The translations under genes were made by a program, and so were the position numbers. From contig JAHBTB010000009.1 in the NCBI GenBank assembly GCA_019638795.1, positions 1-64,000 on the forward strand: DNA of 64,000 nt, read 5' to 3'. Shown here in pieces: positions 10,196-17,881 of the stretch. This stretch comes from Fimbriimonadaceae bacterium. GTDB lineage: Bacteria > Armatimonadota > Fimbriimonadia > Fimbriimonadales > Fimbriimonadaceae. A model generated the notes under the pieces. The model was not told the origin of the DNA. It was given only the letters and a program-made list of their open reading frames with translations, and ran no database searches. Position 1 is the stretch's first letter; the number at the start of each line of letters is the position of its first letter.

Positions 10196-11578
10196 ATGGT
10201 CGCCGCGGTGTTGGCGTCTCTCGCGGCAGCGGCCGCCCCGACGAACTTTGTCGTCATCCTCTGCGACGACATGGGCTATGGCGACCTCAGTTGTTACGGA
10301 AACAACGTCTACGAGACGCCGAACATCGACCGGCTGGCCCGCGAAGGGGTGCGCTTCACCGACTTCTACTCGACCCCGGCGTGCAGCCCCACGCGGGCCT
10401 CGCTGATGACCGGCTGTTATCCCGCCCGGGTCGGCATCAACGAGGTGCTCAACCCGACCGCCAAGATCGGCCTGAATCCCCGGGAGGACACCATCGCCAA
10501 GCTCTTGAAAGAGAAGGGTTACGCCACCGCTTGCGTGGGGAAGTGGCACCTGGGGCTAGGGCCGTCGTGGCCCACCAAGATGGGGTTCGACCAGTTCTAC
10601 GGGTTGCCTTACTCGCACGACATGTGGCCCCCGAACGGAAAGAACTGGCCGCCGCTATATTTGTACGAAGGCACGAGGCGGGTCAAGGAGATCAAGACCC
10701 TTGAAGACCAAGGCGAACTGACGGGCCGGTACACCCGCTACGCCCTGGACTTCATCAAGAAGAACAAGGGCCGCCCGTTCTTCCTGTACCTCGCCCAATC
10801 CATGCCCCACGTCCCGGTCTATCCCGGCCGACGCTTCCTTGGCAAGAGCGGCAAAGGCCTTTACGCCGACGTCGTCCAAGAGATCGACTGGTCGGTCGGC
10901 GAGGTCGTCGCCCAGTTGAAGCGTCTGAAGCTGGAGCGGAACACTCTCGTCGTCTTCACTTCGGACAACGGGCCATGGATCCCGTACGGCGACCATGCCG
11001 GGTCGACGGCCGGGCTCAGGGAGGGGAAAGGCACCAACTTTGAAGGCGGCACACGCGTACCGGCGGTGTTCTGGCAACCGGGCACCGTCCCCGCCGGTGT
11101 GGTGCGCCACCAGATCGCCGCCCAAATGGACTTGCTCCCGACCATCGTCGCCCGGGCCGGTGCGCCGAGGCCGTCGAAGAAGATCGACGGTCACGACATT
11201 TCTTCTCTGCTGACCGCGTCCACGGACGTCAGGTCGCCTTGGGAGTGCCTCTATTACTACTACCCCGGAAAGCTAGACGCCGTCCGCTCCGGCCGGTGGA
11301 AGCTCCATGTGCCCCATCCCTACCTTCACCTGGTCCAGGCCGGCACGGGCGGGCTACGAGGGAAGCAGACGACCTTGCAGACCGGATGGGCGCTCTACGA
11401 CATGGTGGCAGACCCTCTTGAGACAACCGACGTCTCTGGACTCCATCCTGACGTCGTCGGCCGTCTCAAACGGTACGTCGAGGATGCACGCCAAGAACTC
11501 GGCGACACCCTGACCAAAAGGTCGGGCAGCGGGGTGCGGGCTCCGGCCACCGTCACGCCTCTAGACTTTCCCGACTAA
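10196..11578 (+). CDS. Sulfatase (arylsulfatase family)
   Basis: Hydrolyses sulfate esters, probably on exported or environmental polysaccharides. The 460-residue protein has a short N-terminal hydrophobic stretch (MVAAVLASLAAAAA) that may act as a signal peptide. Seen: metal-binding Asp24-Asp25, and the sulfatase signature C63-S-P-T-R with SLMTG, where Cys63 would be converted to formylglycine by an anaerobic or FGE-type maturase not in this window. Further conserved blocks are GKWHLG and the DNGP motif near residue 255. The length fits the arylsulfatase A type. Neighbouring genes for polysaccharide use (GH1, Gfo/Idh/MocA) fit such a role. Confidence 0.94.
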   Translation: MVAAVLASLAAAAAPTNFVVILCDDMGYGDLSCYGNNVYETPNIDRLAREGVRFTDFYSTPACSPTRASLMTGCYPARVGINEVLNPTAKIGLNPREDTIAKLLKEKGYATACVGKWHLGLGPSWPTKMGFDQFYGLPYSHDMWPPNGKNWPPLYLYEGTRRVKEIKTLEDQGELTGRYTRYALDFIKKNKGRPFFLYLAQSMPHVPVYPGRRFLGKSGKGLYADVVQEIDWSVGEVVAQLKRLKLERNTLVVFTSDNGPWIPYGDHAGSTAGLREGKGTNFEGGTRVPAVFWQPGTVPAGVVRHQIAAQMDLLPTIVARAGAPRPSKKIDGHDISSLLTASTDVRSPWECLYYYYPGKLDAVRSGRWKLHVPHPYLHLVQAGTGGLRGKQTTLQTGWALYDMVADPLETTDVSGLHPDVVGRLKRYVEDARQELGDTLTKRSGSGVRAPATVTPLDFPD

Positions 11579-11599
11579 GTCGGCACCAAGGAAAAGCAA

Positions 11600-11629
11600 G
11601 GAGCCTTCAACCATACGGTTAAAGGCTCC
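11600..11629. terminator. Bidirectional terminator between sulfatase and PEP-CTERM gene
   Basis: GGAGCCTTcAACC (11600-11612), loop ATAC, GGTTaAAGGCTCC (11617-11629): 12 pairs with one mismatch. On the minus strand it is followed by TTGCTTTTCC, a fair T-rich tract. Confidence 0.75.
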
Positions 11630-11651
11630 ATATGTCGCGGGCTGCTGAATA

Positions 11652-12476
11652 TCAGCGGCGTCGGCGCTGGCAGACTGCGCCAAGGCCGATGGCCAACACG
11701 GCCATTGTCCCCGGCTCGGGGACGGCCTGCGGCTGGAAGTAGCCCATCGTGTCGGTGTACGTCGACGCTGTCGATTTGCTCCCGGAGAAGCTTCCTGTCG
11801 AAGTCCCTTGGGTCAATGCTCCAAAGATGATCAGATACTGGTAGCTGTGCCCGTTGATGAAAGTGCCCGCCGCAAACGACTTCGACGTGAAGGAAGCCGG
11901 GTCCCCTTGCGACGAGTAGACGGTCAAACCGGCGGTCAGATCGAACACGGAGAAGTAGGTTTGGAGTGACGTGTGGTCGCCGCCCGCTGAAAACGTGTTC
12001 CAATTGAAAGTGAACGCCTGGTCGACGTCCATGGCCTGTAACTGGCTATAGGTCGAGCCGGTCAAATAGGGCACCTGGTCGGCCCAGCCCGGGTCACCGT
12101 AGGTCACGTAGTCGACTTCGCCACTGTGGACACCGGCGTTGGGTTGGAAAAGGTACGTGCCCGGCCCGTAGACCGCCTGGACCGCCGCCCGGTTGGCAAA
12201 GCCAAACTGCTCAAATGACGACACGAAAGAGCCGCCCGCAGTCATCGCCCTAGTCGTGGTGTCTGGCAGTGTGAGTGTGCCGGTGGTCACTTCACCGGCC
12301 GAACTCGTGAAAATGCGACCGGTGAAACCGGCGTTGACCGGGGCGACCGGCTGGGCGGTCGACGTCTGCTGATACACGTCCCAGATGGCCGCCTCGTGAA
12401 ACGTGATAGACGCCGGTGCCGCGACGGGCAGGACTGCCGCGGACGCGGCCAGAAGCAATGCTCTCCTCAATGTCAT
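11652..12476 (-). CDS. Secreted PEP-CTERM-type protein (second of three)
   Basis: A 274-residue exported protein. Start at the ATG at 12476 is set by GGAGGTG five bases upstream. Signal peptide MTLRRALLLAASAAVLPVAA, cleaved near ApA-S. The body is Thr/Ser/Gly/Tyr-rich with no recognised enzymatic motif. The C-terminus has VPEPGTMAVLAIGLGAV followed by CQRRRR, the PEP-CTERM signal. Convergent with the sulfatase. Role unknown; likely surface-attached or released matrix protein. Confidence 0.86.
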   Translation of the reverse strand: MTLRRALLLAASAAVLPVAAPASITFHEAAIWDVYQQTSTAQPVAPVNAGFTGRIFTSSAGEVTTGTLTLPDTTTRAMTAGGSFVSSFEQFGFANRAAVQAVYGPGTYLFQPNAGVHSGEVDYVTYGDPGWADQVPYLTGSTYSQLQAMDVDQAFTFNWNTFSAGGDHTSLQTYFSVFDLTAGLTVYSSQGDPASFTSKSFAAGTFINGHSYQYLIIFGALTQGTSTGSFSGSKSTASTYTDTMGYFQPQAVPEPGTMAVLAIGLGAVCQRRRR

Positions 12477-12584
12477 TTCAACACCTCCAGTTCTGAAGTC
12501 CATCTATTGTGCCCGCCATCACCGGATGCAGGCGTCTACCTATCGAAAACCTGACAGGAATACGGTGGCTCTGGCGTCACGGCT

Positions 12585-12611
12585 GTAACGCCTACCCATG
12601 GCCGGCGTTAC
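12585..12611. promoter_or_regulatory. Inverted repeat upstream of GH1 gene, candidate operator
   Basis: GTAACGCC (12585-12592), 11-base spacer, GGCGTTAC (12604-12611): perfect 8-bp arms. It ends 22 bases before a TACATT hexamer (12634-12639) that is the likely -10 box, so the repeat lies over the -35 region where a regulator would act. Confidence 0.45.
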
Positions 12612-12633
12612 CGGGCCCTTCCGCCCGCCCAGG

Positions 12634-12639
12634 TACATT
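12634..12639 (+). promoter_or_regulatory. Candidate -10 box of the GH1 gene
   Basis: TACATT, 17 bases before the ATG at 12657. It predicts a leader of about 10 bases with no clear ribosome site. Confidence 0.45.
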
Positions 12640-12656
12640 CCAGGTTCAAAAACACC

Positions 12657-14042
12657 ATGCGGACCCTTGAACGACCAGCAAATCTCACCTTTCCTGACAA
12701 TTTTCTCTGGGGTTCCGCGACCGCCGCGTACCAAATCGAGGGCTCACCGACCCGACATGGCGGCGGGCCGTCGGTCTGGGACGAGATGTGCAAGCGGCCC
12801 GGCAAGGTGTTTGACGGGCACAGCGGCCAGACCGCGTGCGACCACTACCGGCTCTTCAAGGAAGACGTCGCGATGATGCGGGACCTGGGCCACAAGGTTT
12901 ACCGGTTCTCTCTCAGCTGGCCACGGCTGTTCCCCGAAGGGACAGGTCGCCGCAATGACGACGGCTACCGCTTCTACAACGAACTGGTCGACGAGCTGCT
13001 CAAGGCAGGCATCAAGCCGTTCGTCACCCTGTTCCACTGGGACTACCCCCATGAGCTTTACAAGCAGGGCGGGTGGATGAACCCCCAGAGCCCGCAGTGG
13101 TTCGAGGAGTACACCGCCGACGCGGTCGGGTTTCTTTCCGACCGGGTCAGCGACTGGATCACGATGAACGAGACCGTCGTCTTCCTTATCCTGGGCCACC
13201 TCACCGGCGTCCATGCCCCCGGGACCAAGTTCAGCCGCGCCGAGGTGATGCTGATGCTCAAGCACGCCCTCCTCGCCCACGGGCGCTCCTGCATGGCAGT
13301 CCGCGAGCACGCCAAGACACCGGCACGGGTCAGCTACGCCCCCGTGGCGAGCGTCCGCTACCCCACCGACGAGTCTCCCGAGGCGGTCGAGGCGGCGCGC
13401 CGAGCGACCTTTGCGGTTTGGCCGGACAACTTCTTCTGGTCGCCCGCCCTCTACTTTGAGCCTGTCTTGAAGGGAGTCTGGCCCGAAGACGTGGCCCAGA
13501 CCCTGGGTGACGACGACCCCCGGGTCACGAGCGCCGAACTGGCGACAATGCACCAGAAGATCGACGTCCTCGGCCTCAATTTCTATCAGGCCGACCCGGT
13601 CGCGCCGGATCACGACGGGGTGGCCCGCTTGGTCAGGCCGTCGGTCGGGGCGCCTCGCACCGCCTTCGATTGGCCGGTCACCCCCGACGGCATCTACTGG
13701 TCGGTGCGCTTCTTCTGGGAACGGTACGGTGTTCCGCTCTTCATCACCGAGAACGGCACCTCCTGCACCGACTGGGTGGCCCTCGACGGCGGCGTCCACG
13801 ACCCCCAGCGGATCGACTACACGCGCCGCTACCTCCAGTGGCTCCACCGCGCCACGGCCGAAGGCGTACCGGTCGAGGGCTACACGCACTGGAGCCTGAT
13901 GGACAACTTCGAATGGGCAGAAGGGTACAAGCAGAGGTTTGGCCTCGTCCACGTCGATTTCGAGACCCTGAAACGGACGCCGAAAGACTCGGCTTACTGG
14001 TACCGAGACGTGATCGCCAGCAACGGCGCGGCGATTTGGTGA
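12657..14042 (+). CDS. Glycoside hydrolase family 1 beta-glucosidase
   Basis: Retaining beta-glycosidase that releases glucose or related sugars from beta-linked oligosaccharides, probably cytoplasmic since no signal peptide is seen. 461 residues, the usual GH1 length. Seen: FLWGSATAAYQIEG near residue 16, acid/base Glu172 in TMNET (the usual NEP is NET here), FHWDYP near residue 126, nucleophile Glu365 in ITENG, and the C-terminal WSLMDNFEWAEGY sugar-binding segment. The start ATG at 12657 gives the typical GH1 N-terminus (FPDNFLWG after about 12 residues). An inverted repeat upstream suggests control by a sugar-responsive repressor. Confidence 0.96.
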   Translation: MRTLERPANLTFPDNFLWGSATAAYQIEGSPTRHGGGPSVWDEMCKRPGKVFDGHSGQTACDHYRLFKEDVAMMRDLGHKVYRFSLSWPRLFPEGTGRRNDDGYRFYNELVDELLKAGIKPFVTLFHWDYPHELYKQGGWMNPQSPQWFEEYTADAVGFLSDRVSDWITMNETVVFLILGHLTGVHAPGTKFSRAEVMLMLKHALLAHGRSCMAVREHAKTPARVSYAPVASVRYPTDESPEAVEAARRATFAVWPDNFFWSPALYFEPVLKGVWPEDVAQTLGDDDPRVTSAELATMHQKIDVLGLNFYQADPVAPDHDGVARLVRPSVGAPRTAFDWPVTPDGIYWSVRFFWERYGVPLFITENGTSCTDWVALDGGVHDPQRIDYTRRYLQWLHRATAEGVPVEGYTHWSLMDNFEWAEGYKQRFGLVHVDFETLKRTPKDSAYWYRDVIASNGAAIW

Positions 14043-14044
14043 CC

Positions 14045-14641
14045 CTAACCGGTTCGGCCGAAGAACTCCCGGGCCTGGGCGGCGTCCGTCTGGGTCAGGT
14101 TGTGCCGCGCGGCGATCCTGACGACCTGCGTCTTGGCACCCGCCCGGTGCAGCGTCGAGGCCAAGATGATCCCCGACTCCGGTTCGCAGACGGTGTCTTG
14201 GTTGCCCAGCAAAAGCATGACCTCGGTCGAGATCTTGGGCAGTTGGGTCGGCGTGTGCGTCGCCATGGGCCGCATCAGCACGGCCCGTTCAAAGTCGTAC
14301 CCCGCCAGCATCAGGGCGGCGGCCATGTTCGCGCCGTTGGAATAGCCGACGACACTGCACCGGTCGAACTTGTACTCCTTGCCCGCCCAGGCAAGAAAAT
14401 CCAGGAGCTCATTGGTCCGGGCCGTGATGTCTTCAAGGTCGAACGCGCCCGCCGCGACACGGTTAAAAAAGCGGGCCGAACCATACTCAGTGACGCTTCC
14501 CCGGACACTCAGCAACGACGCTTCGGGCCAGACCGCTCTGCCCAGGGGGAGGACTTCCTCTTCGTCGCTGTCTGTCCCGTGGAGGACGATCAAGACCGGG
14601 GCACCCTCGCCCTGAGGTGACCAAATGTGCTTGTGTGTCAA
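14045..14641 (-). CDS. Alpha/beta-hydrolase, carboxylesterase/phospholipase-like
   Basis: A 198-residue cytoplasmic hydrolase of the small YpfH/MhqD carboxylesterase type. Seen: oxyanion-hole segment VLIVLHGTDSDEEE near residue 15, nucleophile Ser in VVGYSNGANMAAAL near residue 105, and a late His in ARHNLTQTD. The start is uncertain: the TTG at 14641 gives the N-terminus (TTG)THKHIW typical of the family; an ATG at 14725 gives 28 extra, compositionally odd residues. The stop lies 2 bases from the stop of the convergent GH1 gene. Divergent from cysS. Substrate unknown. Confidence 0.82.
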   Translation of the reverse strand: MTHKHIWSPQGEGAPVLIVLHGTDSDEEEVLPLGRAVWPEASLLSVRGSVTEYGSARFFNRVAAGAFDLEDITARTNELLDFLAWAGKEYKFDRCSVVGYSNGANMAAALMLAGYDFERAVLMRPMATHTPTQLPKISTEVMLLLGNQDTVCEPESGIILASTLHRAGAKTQVVRIAARHNLTQTDAAQAREFFGRTG

Positions 14642-14735
14642 GGCCGTCAGACAATCTTGACACCTACCCGCCTCGCCGCGCGGGGCGGGGTAGCTTCCGA
14701 ACAGCCGGGCCCGAACCGGCGTCATGAACGAAAAG

Positions 14736-14741
14736 TAGAAT
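14736..14741 (+). promoter_or_regulatory. -10 box, leaderless cysS
   Basis: TAGAAT, 8 bases before the ATG at 14750. No -35 consensus, no ribosome site. Confidence 0.62.
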
Positions 14742-14749
14742 CCCCGCCA

Positions 14750-16231
14750 ATGGCCGACCGCACGCTGAGGCTCTACGACAGCATGTCGAGAGTGGTGAAG
14801 CCCCTGGAGCTCCTTGAGCCCGGACACCTGCGCTTCTACTCGTGTGGACCGACGGTCTACTCTTACGCCCACATCGGCAACTTCCGGAGCTTCCTGACCG
14901 GCGACCTCATCGTCCGCACTGCCAAGGAGATCGGCTGGCGCGTCACTTGGGTGACGAACATCACCGACGTCGGCCACCTCACCCAGGACGACGTCGCCGA
15001 CGCCGGCGGCGAGGACCGCATGGAGAAGGCCCTGCGGAGCAAGGAGGGCGAAGGGTTCAGCAACGTCTGGGAGCTCGCCGAGTACTACGGCGAGAAGTAC
15101 CGCGAGGATTGGGAACGCCTCAACCTCACCGAGCCCTCCGTCCGCCCAAAGGCCACCCAGCACGTCCGCGAACAGATCGTGATGACCCAAGCCCTTATCG
15201 ACAAGGGCCACGCCTACGAGACTCCCACCGGCGTCTACTTCGACGTCGACAGTGACCCTGGCTACGGCAAACTCAGCGGCAACACGAGGGACGGTCTCAA
15301 GGAAGCCGTCCGGGACGTCGTCCTCGACGAAAACAAGCGTCAGCAGGCTGACTTTGCCCTGTGGAAGAAGGACGACAAACACCTCATGCAGTGGTATTCG
15401 CCCTGGGGGTGGGGGTTCCCGGGGTGGCACATCGAGTGCTCCGCCATGGCCCGGGCTTACCTAGGTGACACCATCGACCTCCACAGCGGCGGCGAGGACA
15501 ACATGTTCCCCCACCACGAGTGCGAGATCGCCCAAAGCGAGGCTTACACGGGCAAGCCGTTCAGCAACCACTGGGTCCACACCCGCTTCCTTCAGGTCGA
15601 GGGCGAAAAGATGGCCAAGTCCAAGGGCAACTTCTTCACCGTCCGCGACCTGATCGAGCAAGGCTTCGACCCCCTCGCCCTCCGCTATGCCCTGATCAGC
15701 GTCCCTTACGGCAAGCCGCTCAACTTCACCATGCAGAACCTCCGCGACGCCCAAGGCAACGTCGAGCGGTTCCGCGAGTGCGAGCGCCGCGTCGCCTCGA
15801 CCCTCGGGGCCGTACCGGCCGCACCGGGCGCCCCGACAGGCTCCGACCTGGAGCGCGTGGCCGGAGAGATGCTCGACGCCATGTGCGACGACCTCAACAC
15901 GTCGGTCGCCATCGCCAAAGCGATCGAAGGGACCAAAGTGATCCTCCGTCAGAACGAACTCGGCAAAGACGAGGCCGAGGCGGCGGCCTGGTTCCTCCGC
16001 CGGGTCGAAGGCCTGTTGGGGCTCTGGCGCGAGACCGCCGAAGAGAAATGCGCCGACGCCGAGCCGGTGGTCGACGGCGTCACGGTCACGGAGTGGATCG
16101 AACGTCGGGCGGCCGCAAAGAAGAACAAGGACTTCGCCGAGGCCGACCGCGTCCGGGCGACTCTGGCCGAGGCCGGCGTCGAACTGCGCGACACGCCCGG
16201 GGGCACCACGTGGGCCAGGAAGCAAGGGTGA
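14750..16231 (+). CDS. cysS: Cysteinyl-tRNA synthetase
   Basis: Charges tRNA(Cys) with cysteine. 493 residues, normal length. Seen: zinc ligand Cys32 in FYSCGPTVY, HIGH variant HIGN at 41-44, GWHIECSAM with the second zinc Cys near residue 230, and KMSKS variant KMAKS at 287-291; the C-terminal helical anticodon domain follows. The ATG at 14750 gives a start right before the catalytic domain, supported by the TAGAAT box 8 bases upstream. It overlaps the following GNAT gene by one base (TGATG), so the two are probably cotranscribed. Confidence 0.97.
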   Translation: MADRTLRLYDSMSRVVKPLELLEPGHLRFYSCGPTVYSYAHIGNFRSFLTGDLIVRTAKEIGWRVTWVTNITDVGHLTQDDVADAGGEDRMEKALRSKEGEGFSNVWELAEYYGEKYREDWERLNLTEPSVRPKATQHVREQIVMTQALIDKGHAYETPTGVYFDVDSDPGYGKLSGNTRDGLKEAVRDVVLDENKRQQADFALWKKDDKHLMQWYSPWGWGFPGWHIECSAMARAYLGDTIDLHSGGEDNMFPHHECEIAQSEAYTGKPFSNHWVHTRFLQVEGEKMAKSKGNFFTVRDLIEQGFDPLALRYALISVPYGKPLNFTMQNLRDAQGNVERFRECERRVASTLGAVPAAPGAPTGSDLERVAGEMLDAMCDDLNTSVAIAKAIEGTKVILRQNELGKDEAEAAAWFLRRVEGLLGLWRETAEEKCADAEPVVDGVTVTEWIERRAAAKKNKDFAEADRVRATLAEAGVELRDTPGGTTWARKQG

Positions 16232-16644
16232 TGGTCGAAGTCTCGGACGACCGGTCCCGAATCGATGTCGACCTGGTCAGCCAGTGGCTTCATGACTCGT
16301 ATTGGGCGGCCGAGCGTCCACGCGAGGTCATCGAGAAGTCGATCGCCAACTCCCATTGTTTTGCCGCGTTTATCGACGGCAAGCAGGTCGGATTCACCCG
16401 GGTCGTCACCGACCATGCCACGTTCGCCTGGGTGTGCGACGTCATCGTGGACCCGGGCGCACGAGGGCAAGGCGTCGGTAAAGCCCTCATGCAAGCGGTC
16501 GTCGAACACCCGGACTACCGAGAGATCCGCCAGGTGGTGCTGGCGACCAAAGACGCCCATGGCCTTTACGAGCAGTTCGGCTTCAGCCTGATCCCCCATG
16601 GGCGCTGGATGGCGCGCCGGAGCGCCGCCTACCAAATCAACTAG
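16231..16644 (+). CDS. GNAT-family N-acetyltransferase
   Basis: A 137-residue acetyltransferase that would transfer acetyl from acetyl-CoA to a small-molecule or protein amine. Seen: central strands WVCDVIVDPGARGQGVGKA with the R/Q-x-x-G-x-G acetyl-CoA loop, and a C-terminal LYEQFGFSLIP segment typical for the fold. The ATG overlaps the cysS stop by one base. Its stop codon shares CTAG with the convergent ceramidase-like gene. Substrate unknown; homologues are often annotated only as GNAT. Confidence 0.88.
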   Translation: MVEVSDDRSRIDVDLVSQWLHDSYWAAERPREVIEKSIANSHCFAAFIDGKQVGFTRVVTDHATFAWVCDVIVDPGARGQGVGKALMQAVVEHPDYREIRQVVLATKDAHGLYEQFGFSLIPHGRWMARRSAAYQIN

Positions 16645-17825
16645 CGCATGTGGCGGAGGGCGGCCCGGCACGCCTCCACGACGCGGTCGGCGGTGGTGGG
16701 CCCGTTGAAACTCAGCGTCGCCTCGTAGCCGCCTCGGGCATAGTCGTCGGCCTCCAGGATATAGCCGCACCACCCGTTGCAGTGGCTGACGACCAGCGTC
16801 GTCGCGAACCCGGCCGCCCGGCCCGCCGCCACGATCCTTCGCCCGACCGCCGCCGTCGGCTCGCCCGGGACCCCGACGACGGCCAGGTTCCCGTAAGACC
16901 AGGCCGACACCGTGGCCGAAGGAGGCGCGAACTTGGCGACCATCACCTTGGCCAGCACCTCGGGGACGTTGTTCTCGGCGATGAACGCCGGGCTCGGCAC
17001 CGGCGGTTCGAGGCGCACCGCCTGGCTCGCCGTCCTCAAGCGTCCCCGTACCGTCACCGGTCTGGCACGCCCCAGGGCCGCCCGCATCGTCTCGACCATC
17101 CCCGCCACCGCCTTGTCTGGGTCGGCCCCGTCCGCGACCGGCGACATGTCGCCGATCGCCCCGGGTAAGAACGCCGCCCCGGTCGCCGCCGACAATGCAC
17201 CCGGCCAGTCTCCGCTGACGCGGAGCCGGCGCTCGCCGTAGACCGTCGCATGGGCCGCAAACGACGCGAAAAGGGGCCGGGAACCCGCCGACACCATGGT
17301 CAAGGTGGGGTCCGGATGGGCACCTTTGCGGCGGGCTCGGTTGAGATTGACAAAGGCTTGACGCTCCACCAGGCCGTCGACCCGGACGGTGGGGCGGCGT
17401 AAGGTCGTCTGTACCAGCCCGGCCAGCCTGCCCGCCGTCCAGTCCAGCCACTTCCTCTTGTAGTCGGCGATGCCAGGAATCCCCAACGTCATGCGCTTGT
17501 TCAGCATTTGGCTGTCGGGGGCGCAGTGGGTGTGGGTGGCGACCAAAAAGAGGTCGGTCCCACGGGGGACGCCGGCGCGGACCGCCTCGACCAGGCTTTC
17601 CGGGATGGTCAGGGTCTCAAAGGAGACGACGGCCAACCGCCTTCCTCCCTGGGTCAGGACCACGGCCCGGGCCCAAAGCTTGTCCTCGCCGGGCTCGGAC
17701 ACGGCCCCCTTTCGCGCGGTGTAGCCGCCCAACGGCAGCGGCTCCGGCGGGGTCATGTCGACCGCCCCGGTCTGGACTCCGAGGGCCCACGCCGAGGTGG
17801 CCGCCAAGCTCCATACGGCGAGCAT
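16641..17825 (-). CDS. Neutral/alkaline ceramidase-like secreted hydrolase
   Basis: A 394-residue protein with an N-terminal signal peptide (MLAVWSLAATSAWALG). The sequence then has GVQTGAVDMTPPEPLPLGGY and VATHTHCAPDSQ, which match the N-terminal part of neutral/alkaline non-lysosomal ceramidase-like proteins, where the HTH histidines bind zinc. The C-terminal part holds VVSHCNGWCGYILEADDY, also conserved in that superfamily. It is shorter than true ceramidases (about 640 residues), so the substrate may be another amide. A TAAACT box ends 6 bases before the ATG. Predicted to act outside the cytoplasmic membrane. Confidence 0.86.
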   Translation of the reverse strand: MLAVWSLAATSAWALGVQTGAVDMTPPEPLPLGGYTARKGAVSEPGEDKLWARAVVLTQGGRRLAVVSFETLTIPESLVEAVRAGVPRGTDLFLVATHTHCAPDSQMLNKRMTLGIPGIADYKRKWLDWTAGRLAGLVQTTLRRPTVRVDGLVERQAFVNLNRARRKGAHPDPTLTMVSAGSRPLFASFAAHATVYGERRLRVSGDWPGALSAATGAAFLPGAIGDMSPVADGADPDKAVAGMVETMRAALGRARPVTVRGRLRTASQAVRLEPPVPSPAFIAENNVPEVLAKVMVAKFAPPSATVSAWSYGNLAVVGVPGEPTAAVGRRIVAAGRAAGFATTLVVSHCNGWCGYILEADDYARGGYEATLSFNGPTTADRVVEACRAALRHMR

Positions 17826-17831
17826 CAGACC

Positions 17832-17837
17832 AGTTTA
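17832..17837 (-). promoter_or_regulatory. -10 box, leaderless ceramidase-like gene
   Basis: TAAACT on the minus strand, 6 bases before the ATG at 17825. Confidence 0.62.
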
Positions 17838-17866
17838 CGTCCCCGGTAGACCCGCGGGAGGTCTGC

Positions 17867-17872
17867 TACAAT
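17867..17872 (+). promoter_or_regulatory. -10 box, gene 17882-19456
   Basis: TACAAT, 9 bases before the ATG at 17882. No ribosome site fits in the gap. Confidence 0.58.
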
Positions 17873-17881
17873 CGCCTACCG

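Noticed and set aside
14657-14696. TTGACA and TAGCTT as a cysS promoter
   Set aside because: The spacing is 28 bases, too long; the TAGAAT box at 14736 is a better candidate.
14045-14725. Longer hydrolase start at ATG 14725
   Set aside because: The added 28 residues have odd composition and precede the conserved start of the family; not ruled out.
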